NCBI GenBank assembly: GCA_025928735.1
Contig: JAICIW010000131.1
Location: 1-6,624 of the forward strand
Origin: Rhodanobacteraceae bacterium
GTDB taxonomy: Bacteria > Pseudomonadota > Gammaproteobacteria > Xanthomonadales > Rhodanobacteraceae
Direction of reading: 5' to 3'
Length of the DNA stretch: 6,624 nucleotides
Made by a program: the position numbers and the translations under genes. Shown one piece after another: positions 1 to 6,055 of the stretch. The number at the start of each line of letters is the position of its first letter. The stretch's first letter is position 1. Under the pieces are notes generated by a model. The model had not been told where the DNA came from. It ran no database searches and saw only the letters and a list, made by a program, of their open reading frames with translations.

Positions 1-975
1 AACGTCGGCGTGGTGCCGGTGCCCGATCCGCGCTTGCAGCAACTTGCGGATATCGTGCATCCGCAGAAGATCATCCCGGCGTCCGTGGAATTCGTGGACA
101 TCGCGGGACTCGTGGCGGGGGCCTCGCGAGGCGAGGGCCTCGGCAATAAGTTCCTTGCGCACATCCGCGAGGTCGATGCGATCGCGCACGTGGTGCGTTG
201 CTTCGAGCACCCCGACATCGTGCACGTCGCCGGGAAGATCGACCCGCTCGCCGACATCGAAACCATCGACACCGAACTGGCGCTGGCCGATCTCGAATCG
301 GTGGACAAGGCTTTGCAGCGCGCGGAAAAGGCCGCCAAGGCCAACGACAAGGAAGCCATGGCCAAGCGCCCGGTACTGGAAAAACTGCGCGCGGCATTGA
401 ATGAAGGCAACGCTGCGCGCTCGGTGGCGCTGGATGACGAGGAGCGCGCCGCGATCCGCGACCTGTTCCTGCTGACGATGAAGCCGCTGATGTACGTGGC
501 CAACGTGCGCGAGGATGGTTTCGAGAACAATCCGTACCTCGACGCGGTGCGCCGGCGCGCGGAAACCGAAGGCGCGATGGTGGTGCCGGTTTGTGCGGCA
601 ATCGAGGAAGAACTCGCGCAACTCGACGAAGCCGATCGCGGCGAATTTCTCGAATCGATGGGCCTGTCCGAGCCCGGGCTTGATCGTGTGATTCGCGCGG
701 CTTATACGCTGCTGGGCCTGCAGACCTATTTCACCGCGGGCGAGAAGGAAGTGCGCGCGTGGACGGTCAAGCGTGGCGCCACCGCGCCCCAAGCCGCGGG
801 CGTGATCCACACGGATTTCGAGAAAGGCTTCATCCGTGCAGAAACTGTGTGCTTCGACGACTACACCAAGTACAAGGGCGAAGCCGGCGCGCGTGACGCG
901 GGCCGGCTTCGGCTGGAAGGCAAGGAATACCGCGTGCAGGAAGGCGACGTCCTGCACTTCCGCTTTAACGTTTGA
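1..975 (+). CDS. ychF: Redox-regulated ATPase YchF (Obg-family, OLA1 orthologue), 5'-truncated by window edge
   Basis: This is the C-terminal 324 residues of YchF, a cytoplasmic Obg-related P-loop protein that prefers ATP to GTP and associates with ribosomes. The reading frame is open from base 1 (N-V-G-V-V-P-V-P-D-P), which corresponds to about residue 40 of the roughly 363-residue family, so the P-loop (G1) lies outside the window. Visible signatures are the G3 motif DIAGLV with the following GASRGEGLGNKF stretch, the HVVRCFE strand, the coiled-coil insertion (about residues 90-140 of the visible part), and the G4-position motif NVRE in place of the GTPase NKxD, which is the YchF hallmark linked to ATP use. 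The C-terminal TGS domain contains LQTYFTAGEKEVRAWT and IHTDFEKGFIRAE and ends in the family-typical FNV. The TGA stop is at 973-975. The next gene is convergent, so this gene belongs to an upstream unit and is not part of the receptor locus. Identity is near certain from motif order and length. Confidence 0.97.
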   Translation, partial: NVGVVPVPDPRLQQLADIVHPQKIIPASVEFVDIAGLVAGASRGEGLGNKFLAHIREVDAIAHVVRCFEHPDIVHVAGKIDPLADIETIDTELALADLESVDKALQRAEKAAKANDKEAMAKRPVLEKLRAALNEGNAARSVALDDEERAAIRDLFLLTMKPLMYVANVREDGFENNPYLDAVRRRAETEGAMVVPVCAAIEEELAQLDEADRGEFLESMGLSEPGLDRVIRAAYTLLGLQTYFTAGEKEVRAWTVKRGATAPQAAGVIHTDFEKGFIRAETVCFDDYTKYKGEAGARDAGRLRLEGKEYRVQEGDVLHFRFNV

Positions 976-976
976 T

Positions 977-995
977 GCGATCGATCCCTGATCGC
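977..995. repeat. Small inverted repeat just after the ychF stop
   Basis: The arms GCGATC (977-982) and GATCGC (990-995) are perfect complements around a 7-base loop. A second 4-bp hairpin, CCGC/GCGG with loop TTC, follows directly at 995-1005. Position immediately after the TGA of ychF suggests a 3'-end stabilising or termination structure, but no T-run follows. The structure is seen; the function is a guess. Confidence 0.3.
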
Positions 996-1022
996 CGCTT
1001 CGCGGAAGGTGTCGTGGATTGC

Positions 1023-1045
1023 GGTACCCAGTGGTCCCGGGTACC
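1023..1045. repeat. 7-bp perfect inverted repeat in the convergent gap (possible bidirectional terminator stem)
   Basis: The arms GGTACCC (1023-1029) and GGGTACC (1039-1045) are perfect complements separated by 9 bases. The element lies midway between the convergent ends of ychF and the receptor gene, where a shared transcription-stopping hairpin would be expected. Neither strand shows a clear T-run next to it, so a canonical intrinsic terminator is not supported. Confidence 0.35.
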
Positions 1046-1091
1046 AGAACGGCCTTCCCTGGCCTGACTTCCCACCAAAGCCCCCCCGGAT

Positions 1092-1107
1092 CGCCGCTTG
1101 GCGTTTT
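1092..1107 (+). terminator. Weak terminator-like hairpin followed by TTTT
   Basis: A short stem CGCC (1092-1095) / GGCG (1100-1103) with loop GCTT is followed by TTTT (1104-1107), giving a minimal intrinsic-terminator shape on the plus strand about 117 bases after the ychF stop. The stem is only 4 bp, so it may well be chance in GC-rich DNA. The rest of 976-1132 holds a run of seven C (1081-1087) and no ORF of interest. Confidence 0.2.
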
Positions 1108-1132
1108 CGCTCGCGACCTGCGATGGTTCGGC

Positions 1133-4100
1133 TCACATGCCGTTCTGGCCGCCGAACTTGATGCTCAAGTCCACGAAATACGCGCGCCCGACCGCGCTGA
1201 ACCAGTTGCGCGAGTAGTACGGGTAGCTGGTCCAGGTGGTATCGCGCGGTGGCCGTGAGTCGAACAGGTTGTCCACGACCAGCGACACATTGATGCCCGG
1301 CGTCACGCGGTAACCGAACGTTGCGTTGTAGAGGAAAGTCGGACCCATCCGCTGGGTGCCGTCGTAATTGGGGATGCCGCCGAGGCGCGAGCCGTACAAC
1401 GTCGCGGTGAAATCGTGGAAGTTCCACGTCACGGAGGCGTTGGCCTTGGTGCGGGGAATCAGGTAGTAATAAATGTCGGTCATTTCGTTGTCGACTGGCA
1501 ACTCGGGGCTCAACTGCGTGGTGTGCCGGATCACGTAGGTGGCGCCGAGATTGAAATCGAAGGTGCCCAGGCGTGTGGTGTTCAACCGGTAGTGCGTGTT
1601 GAAATCGACGCCCGAAGTCTGGTCGCTCGCGGCATTGATCGGCAGCACCAGCACCGAAGTGACCCCTTCCGGGTTGTAGGCGGCATTCGCCGAATTGCGC
1701 ACCACCTGGCTCTCGATCAACTGGCAGAACGGCGAATTGCCATCGACGGGGTTGCCATTGGCGTCCCGCCCGAGACGGCAGTCCGCTTCGCGGCGCAGGA
1801 TCGTGTCGCTGTCCTGGTATTCGACCTCGTTTTCGAGTTTGATCCGGTAGTAGTCGGCGCTGATGTCGAAGTTCGGCGTCGGCGCGAACACGAAACCGTA
1901 GGTGAAGGATTTGCTGGTTTCGTCCTTCAGCGTGGTGCTGCCGTGGCTGCGACCGTTGTAGTCGATGTCCCAGTCGGAGTCGTCGAAGCAGTCGTACCCC
2001 GGATCGGGATTCGCGACGCGACAAAGGTAATAATCGGTGCCGCCAGAACTCGATCCGCTGAGGCCCGCATAAAGATAGGAAAGGTCCGGCGCGCGGAATC
2101 CGGTGGACAGCGAGCCGCGCAGCAACAGGCTCTGGAACGGGCGGTATTCGAGGCCGAGGGCATAGGTGAATTTGCCGGAATCGGTTTCGCCGTAGCTGTA
2201 GCGATCGTAGCGGCCCGCGGTGGTGACGGTGAGTTGCGAGAAAACGGGAACGCTGAATTCGTAGCCCACCGCCGCGTGGCTGCGCGATCCCACCGCGTCG
2301 GTGTTGTGCAGGCCGTAGTAACTGCCGTCAAGCGACAGTGGGTCGGCCTTCAGGCCGAAATACGAATTGCCGTATTCGGCGATGCCGGCGAATCCGACCG
2401 GACCCGCGGGCAGCCTGAAGAAATTGGTGTTGGTGACGGTAAGCGACCAATTTTCGGCGCGGCTTTGGTCGCGGTCGATCGAATCCTGGGTAATCGAACG
2501 GAATTGCGCCACTGTGAGCGGCGTGTACAGCCGGCTGGGCGGTGCGTAGTACATCTGGTAGCCGCTGTCCGGATCGATACCCAGCGAGGGGCCGAGATAG
2601 AGCGCCTGCGCATTGGCGGCGATCAACGCCGGCCATTTCGATTCCAGCTTGTTCTGCGAGTGTTCGAAATTGGCTTCGTAATTCCAGTCGCTGTCGCGAC
2701 CGACTGTGCCCTTGACGCCGGCATTGAGCGACAGGGTGTTGTTGATGTTGCGGATGAAGCCCGGCTTGAAGCCGCCGTTTTCCTCGATCGTGAAATAGCT
2801 GCGCCCCCATTCCTCGACCTGGCCGGTCGCCGTGTTGTAGAACGGAGTGTCGGCGCAGTCGCCGTTCAGCGGTTCGCAGTTGTACCACTGCAGCGGCGTG
2901 TTGTAGCTGTCCTGGTGCGAAGTGCCGGCCAGCACGTCCACGTAGAAATCGGTGTAGTCGTTGAAATGGAAGGTGGCCGTCGCGAACAGGTTGGCCATCT
3001 TGCGGCTGTTCTCCAGCGTGCCATAGCCGACGTCGGCGTAGCTGCCGCAGTAATAGCCGGGAATGTACGAATCCGTCACCGGGTCGTAGCCGTAGTCAGG
3101 CCGCGCAGCGTGGAAGATCGTGCCGCGATCGAGATATGACAACTTGCCACAGGTGGCGCTGCCCGGATCGAGGTAGTTGCCGTCCACGTCGGTGCGCACG
3201 AAATTGCGGCTGGCGATGATGTCCGAAGGATCGGCCGGACTGTCGAGACGGGAATCGGTGTAGCTGCGCTGGAACGCCCACAGCGGACGCTTGTCGACCA
3301 GTTCGAGCCCGAACACCGCATCGAACTTGCCTTTGGAAAAACCGGACGTGATGTCGAGCCGCTGCGACCCACCGCCGCCATGCTGGGTGCCGCCCGCGCG
3401 ATAGTCGAGCGTGGTGCCGTCCACCTTCTTCTTCAGGATGAAATTGATGACGCCGGACATCGCGTCCGAACCGTACACCGCCGACGCGCTGCCGGACAGG
3501 ATTTCCACGCGTTCGATCAACGCCGTCGGGATGTTCGAAATGTCGGTGAAGTTGCTGTTGCCGCCGTACGATTGCGGGTAGTCGGCGATGCGCCGGCCGT
3601 TCACCAGCACCAGCGTGTGGTTGGGGCCGAGCCCGCGCAGATCCACCGCCTGCGCGCCGGGCGAGAAACCATCGGTGTACTGGTTGTTGTCGAGCGCGCC
3701 GAGGTTTTGCGTCAGCGAGGTCATGAGGTCAGGGACGCTGGCGAAACCGCGTTGCTGAATGTCCTGAGCCGTGATCGCCACCACCGGCGCGGGGCCTTCG
3801 ATCTGCGAGCGCGGAATGCGCGAGCCGGTCACCACGACTTCCTGCAGGGTCTTGGGCGGCGGCGCGGAGCTTTGCGTCGACGTGCTCGGCGATGGTGCCG
3901 TCGGCGTGGCCGCATCCTTCACGATCACCACCGCGCCGGAAGCGTCCCGGCGTGCGTGGTAACCGGTGCCGGCGAGCAGGTCGGCCAGCGCCTGCTGCGC
4001 GGACAGGTTGCCGTGTGCCCCGCGGGTGTCGAGCCCCGCCAATTGATCCGCGCTATAGACGAACTGCACGCCGGTCTGGCGCGCCAGCGTATCCAGCGCA

Positions 4101-4210
4101 GTCACCAGATTGCCGGCGGGAATGTCGATCTGGGCGGTTTGCTGGGCCACGGCCCATGCGGGCAACGCGCAGGCGAGCGCCAAAAAACTGCGTGCGAACA
4201 GTTTGAACAT
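1133..4210 (-). CDS. TonB-dependent outer-membrane receptor with N-terminal STN signalling domain (transducer type)
   Basis: This 1025-residue protein is an energy-coupled outer-membrane importer that can also signal to a FecR-type partner. In order: a signal peptide (residues 1-22, cleavage after A-V-A); an STN (secretin/TonB short N-terminal) domain at about 26-98, with IPAGNLVTALDTLARQTGVQFVY and NLSAQQALADLLAGTGY-like segments; a Pro/Ser/Thr-rich linker (99-120); a TonB-box-like EVVVTGSRIPR around 124-134; a plug domain (about 140-260) with VDLRGLGPNHTLVLVNGRR and IERVEILSGSASAVYGSDAMSGVINFILK; and a beta-barrel to F1019 with late motifs GFRAPDLSYLY and VVDNLFDSRPPRD. The STN domain is the part that contacts FecR in FecA-like systems, fitting the adjacent sigma/anti-sigma pair. 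Eight cysteines of the mature protein occur as four close pairs, and six residues follow the last barrel aromatic. The ATG (4208-4210) has a strong ribosome binding site. The ligand cannot be read from sequence: iron chelates, sugars, peptides or other compounds are all possible. Confidence 0.95.
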   Translation of the reverse strand: MFKLFARSFLALACALPAWAVAQQTAQIDIPAGNLVTALDTLARQTGVQFVYSADQLAGLDTRGAHGNLSAQQALADLLAGTGYHARRDASGAVVIVKDAATPTAPSPSTSTQSSAPPPKTLQEVVVTGSRIPRSQIEGPAPVVAITAQDIQQRGFASVPDLMTSLTQNLGALDNNQYTDGFSPGAQAVDLRGLGPNHTLVLVNGRRIADYPQSYGGNSNFTDISNIPTALIERVEILSGSASAVYGSDAMSGVINFILKKKVDGTTLDYRAGGTQHGGGGSQRLDITSGFSKGKFDAVFGLELVDKRPLWAFQRSYTDSRLDSPADPSDIIASRNFVRTDVDGNYLDPGSATCGKLSYLDRGTIFHAARPDYGYDPVTDSYIPGYYCGSYADVGYGTLENSRKMANLFATATFHFNDYTDFYVDVLAGTSHQDSYNTPLQWYNCEPLNGDCADTPFYNTATGQVEEWGRSYFTIEENGGFKPGFIRNINNTLSLNAGVKGTVGRDSDWNYEANFEHSQNKLESKWPALIAANAQALYLGPSLGIDPDSGYQMYYAPPSRLYTPLTVAQFRSITQDSIDRDQSRAENWSLTVTNTNFFRLPAGPVGFAGIAEYGNSYFGLKADPLSLDGSYYGLHNTDAVGSRSHAAVGYEFSVPVFSQLTVTTAGRYDRYSYGETDSGKFTYALGLEYRPFQSLLLRGSLSTGFRAPDLSYLYAGLSGSSSGGTDYYLCRVANPDPGYDCFDDSDWDIDYNGRSHGSTTLKDETSKSFTYGFVFAPTPNFDISADYYRIKLENEVEYQDSDTILRREADCRLGRDANGNPVDGNSPFCQLIESQVVRNSANAAYNPEGVTSVLVLPINAASDQTSGVDFNTHYRLNTTRLGTFDFNLGATYVIRHTTQLSPELPVDNEMTDIYYYLIPRTKANASVTWNFHDFTATLYGSRLGGIPNYDGTQRMGPTFLYNATFGYRVTPGINVSLVVDNLFDSRPPRDTTWTSYPYYSRNWFSAVGRAYFVDLSIKFGGQNGM

Positions 4211-4293
4211 ATCCCCTCCCGGATGACGCCGCGACAGCGCCTTTCCACTCTAGACGAACCGGCGCGGTCGATCCCCCGCATCGTCGACGGAAT
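4211..4293 (-). other. 83-base FecR-receptor gap
   Basis: This spacer separates the FecR-like stop from the receptor start. It is long enough for a separate promoter, as expected where the cognate ECF sigma factor drives the receptor gene. A GGAAAG reminiscent of the FecI -35 box occurs on the minus strand at 4246-4241. With normal spacing its start site would fall on the Shine-Dalgarno, so it is not accepted as the promoter. No clear terminator hairpin was found, so read-through from the upstream genes is plausible. Confidence 0.4.
4213..4220 (-). promoter_or_regulatory. Strong Shine-Dalgarno of the receptor gene
   Basis: On the minus strand the sequence GGGAGGGG sits just upstream of the receptor ATG, with the GGAG core 5 bases from the start codon. 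It fixes this start and implies efficient, independent initiation for the receptor. The two upstream genes of the operon lack an equally clear site. Confidence 0.75.
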
Positions 4294-5364
4294 TCAGCGG
4301 GCGGATTTCGCGGGCTGCTTGTGCGACAGCACGATGCGGTCACCGTGCTGCGTCGCCTCGACGGGGAAGACTTCCTGCATCAGCCGCACGAACGCCGCGC
4401 TGTTGTCGAGGCGGAAATTGCCGCCCACCCGCAGTGCATCCAGCGAGGGATCGGCGATCACGATCTTGCGGGCGTTGTAGCGATTGAATTCGCCGACGGC
4501 TTCGGCCAGCGGCGTGCCGTGGAACACCGCATAGCCGTCACGCCAGCTCAGGCGTTCGCGCGCTTCATCCAGTGGCACCTGTTGTACCAGCACGTCGGCG
4601 CCGTCGATCATCGCGATGCTGCCCGCCGGCAGCATCGTGCCGGCTTGCGCCGGATCGCTCGTGGATTGCAGGCGCACCAGTCCGCGCGTCACCACCACCC
4701 GCAGATTCCTGTCGTGCTCGCGACGAACGTCGAAACGCGTGCCCACGGCTGTGACGCGGTAACCCTCGACGTGCACCACGAACGGCCGCGCCGCATCGTG
4801 CGCGACGTCGAAGAATGCTTCGCCGCGCGCAAGATCAAGGTCCCGTTCGGAGCGCGAAAAAGCCATGCGCAGACCAGTATTGCTGCCCAGCGTGACGGTC
4901 GATCCGTCGGAAAGCTGCACTACCTGCTGCGCGCCCAGCACCGTGTGCCACGCGCCGGTATCGACCCGCGTGTAATGGTTCCATGCAAAGCCTGCCACCA
5001 CTGCGATGGCAAGCAGGCTCGCAGCCATGCTTGCGAAGAGCGGCCAGTGGCGGCGCCCGTGTTTGCGCATGGTACGACCGTGTTCGACCGGATGGCTGCC
5101 GTCGAGCGGCGATGCGAAATAGGGGGAGTGCGCCCACTCGCCGCGCGCGGGGGCGGCCGTTTGGCTCCCACCGGCGGCGAACGCTTTCAGTCGTGCGGTT
5201 TCTTCCCATGCCGCTTCGAGGCGCAGGAACGCCACGCGATGGGCGACGGATTCCGCCAGCCATGCGTTCAGCGCGGTCTGTTGCCGGGCCGACCAGTCAC
5301 CGGCGTCGCGGCGCGCCAGCCACATCGAGGCGGTCCGTTCGATTTGGCGATGATCGGTGCTCAT
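4294..5364 (-). CDS. FecR-family anti-sigma factor / sigma regulator (inner-membrane)
   Basis: This 356-residue protein is predicted to span the inner membrane once, holding or activating the sigma factor on the cytoplasmic side and reading the receptor's STN domain in the periplasm. The N-terminal cytoplasmic domain (about 8-55, DUF4880 type) shows the spaced tryptophans W15, W24, W35 and W53 with AHRVAFLRLEAAW. A linker ending in the basic KHGRRH precedes one membrane segment (about 107-128, rich in A/L/V), consistent with N-in topology. The periplasmic FecR domain (about 138-232) contains VVQLSDGSTVTLGSNTGL, LARGEAFFDVAHDAARPFVV and VTAVGTRFDVR. The C-terminal DUF4974-like region (about 283-347) contains the FNRYNARKIVIADPSL motif. 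The ATG (5362-5364) overlaps the sigma stop in an ATGA, and no good ribosome binding site precedes it, so translational coupling is likely. Family assignment is firm; whether it only inhibits or also activates its sigma partner cannot be told. Confidence 0.94.
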   Translation of the reverse strand: MSTDHRQIERTASMWLARRDAGDWSARQQTALNAWLAESVAHRVAFLRLEAAWEETARLKAFAAGGSQTAAPARGEWAHSPYFASPLDGSHPVEHGRTMRKHGRRHWPLFASMAASLLAIAVVAGFAWNHYTRVDTGAWHTVLGAQQVVQLSDGSTVTLGSNTGLRMAFSRSERDLDLARGEAFFDVAHDAARPFVVHVEGYRVTAVGTRFDVRREHDRNLRVVVTRGLVRLQSTSDPAQAGTMLPAGSIAMIDGADVLVQQVPLDEARERLSWRDGYAVFHGTPLAEAVGEFNRYNARKIVIADPSLDALRVGGNFRLDNSAAFVRLMQEVFPVEATQHGDRIVLSHKQPAKSAR

Positions 5365-5933
5365 GTCGGTTTGCGAATCCGCGCCTGCTCGCTGTACGCA
5401 TGGCCGGGCGGCGCGCCGGCTTCGGCTCCTCCGTGGAAAAAATCCGCCATCATGCGCGAGCCTTTGGCGATGTGCTTCTCCACCGTTTTCTCACTGATAC
5501 CCAGTCGCCGCGCGATTTCCTTTTGCGGCAGATCCTCCACCCGACGCAGCCAGACCACCTCGCGGCAACGCTCGGGCAGCCGGTCCAGCGCACGTGCCAG
5601 GCGTGTCAGCGCCTCGCGGCCGGCCAGCCAGCGCGCCGGTTCCAGCTCATCCTGCAAGACGTTCAGCCGCTCCAGATCACCCACTGCCGTGATGGAAACG
5701 ATGCGCTGGCGACGCACCCGATCGGCCATGAGGTTGCGCGCAGTCGCAAACAGGAATGACTTCGGCGAATCCGGTGGCTGCCGCATCGCCGCTTCGTACA
5801 CGCGCACGTAGATTTCCTGCCGCAGGTCGCCGACCTCGTCGTGGTCGCGCCAGTTGCGGTGCAGGAAACGCATCAGGGCCTGTTCGTGCGCCAACACTTC
5901 GCGCGCGAACCACGTGTCGATCGGTTCTCCCAT
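5361..5933 (-). CDS. FecI-type ECF RNA polymerase sigma factor
   Basis: This 190-residue sigma factor is predicted to direct RNA polymerase to the receptor promoter when signalled through the FecR-like protein. Sigma region 2 spans about 15-80, with DEVGDLRQEIYVRVYEAA and the conserved PKSFLFATARNLMADRVRR. Sigma region 4 spans about 113-165, with LDRLPERCREVVWLRRVEDL followed by the helix-turn-helix QKEIARRLGISEKTVEKHI. A tail of about 24 residues follows. The frame stays open upstream to 6128, but the start is placed at the ATG 5931-5933 because MGEPIDTWFAREVL aligns with the usual beginning of this family and the upstream extension is low-complexity and overlaps the divergent gene. No Shine-Dalgarno is evident, and the start codon lies in an inverted repeat. 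It is the first gene of the operon, overlapping the next by 4 bases. The conserved helix-turn-helix and the neighbours make the class secure. Confidence 0.93.
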   Translation of the reverse strand: MGEPIDTWFAREVLAHEQALMRFLHRNWRDHDEVGDLRQEIYVRVYEAAMRQPPDSPKSFLFATARNLMADRVRRQRIVSITAVGDLERLNVLQDELEPARWLAGREALTRLARALDRLPERCREVVWLRRVEDLPQKEIARRLGISEKTVEKHIAKGSRMMADFFHGGAEAGAPPGHAYSEQARIRKPT

Positions 5934-5952
5934 CGGCCGATCATGCGATGGG
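5929..5952 (-). promoter_or_regulatory. Inverted repeat enclosing the sigma-factor start codon
   Basis: The arms CCCATCG (plus strand 5929-5935) and CGATGGG (5946-5952) are perfect 7-bp complements with a 10-base loop. In the minus-strand mRNA the 3' arm contains the AUG of the sigma gene, so the hairpin would bury the start codon. The overlapping 10-bp palindrome ATCGGCCGAT (5932-5941) is an alternative fold or protein site. The repeat is seen directly; regulation is inferred. Confidence 0.4.
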
Positions 5953-6017
5953 TGTGGCGCCTTGTCGAGTGCGTCGCGGATGGGGGATTGCGGACCGGGT
6001 TTCGTCCCGTTGAAGGT

Positions 6018-6031
6018 GCGCACGCGTGCGC
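6018..6031. promoter_or_regulatory. 14-bp perfect palindrome, candidate operator
   Basis: The sequence GCGCACG/CGTGCGC is a perfect dyad with no spacer, centred about 31 bases before the GTG of the peptidase gene and about 91 bases before the sigma ATG. Such a site suits binding of a dimeric regulator acting on one or both genes. GC-rich DNA yields such palindromes by chance more often than average, so it is a candidate only. Confidence 0.35.
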
Positions 6032-6044
6032 TTCGGTTCGTCAC

Positions 6045-6051
6045 GAGAGGG
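6045..6051 (+). promoter_or_regulatory. Shine-Dalgarno supporting a GTG start
   Basis: The purine-rich GAGAGGG ends 4 bases before the GTG at 6056-6058. It decides the start of the S51 gene, since the frame has no upstream ATG before the in-frame stop at 6011-6013 and only one other GTG (6026), which lacks a comparable site. Confidence 0.55.
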
Positions 6052-6055
6052 TGAT

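Larger units (their letters stand above)
5934..6055. promoter_or_regulatory. Divergent control region between sigma factor and S51 peptidase genes
   Basis: This 122-base region must hold promoters for the sigma-FecR-receptor operon (minus) and the exported peptidase (plus). A TTGAAG resembling a sigma-70 -35 box starts at 6010 on the plus strand, but no convincing -10 box follows at normal distance. The prominent elements are the palindrome at 6018-6031 and the hairpin at the sigma start. Shared control of both directions is possible because of the short distance. Confidence 0.5.

Noticed and set aside
861..2024. 387-codon minus-strand frame overlapping the receptor C-terminus and ychF end
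   Set aside because: It is an out-of-frame shadow of the receptor, rich in Arg/Pro/His, and runs antisense into ychF.
1415..3139. 574-codon plus-strand open frame antisense to the receptor
   Set aside because: It lies wholly inside the well-supported receptor gene, its translation is Val/Arg/Ala/Gly-rich without recognisable domains, and long antisense frames are common in GC-rich coding DNA.
4224..4246. GGAAAG on the minus strand as a FecI-type -35 box for the receptor gene
   Set aside because: With a normal spacer the transcript would start at about the Shine-Dalgarno, leaving no usable leader, and no supporting -10 could be assigned.
3380..4480. 366-codon plus-strand frame across the receptor N-terminus and the FecR C-terminus
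   Set aside because: It is antisense to two real genes and their spacer, with Arg/Ala/Val/Gly-rich composition and no family motifs.
4321..5811. 496-codon plus-strand frame antisense to the FecR and sigma genes
   Set aside because: It opposes two genes with clear conserved domains and has no motif of its own.
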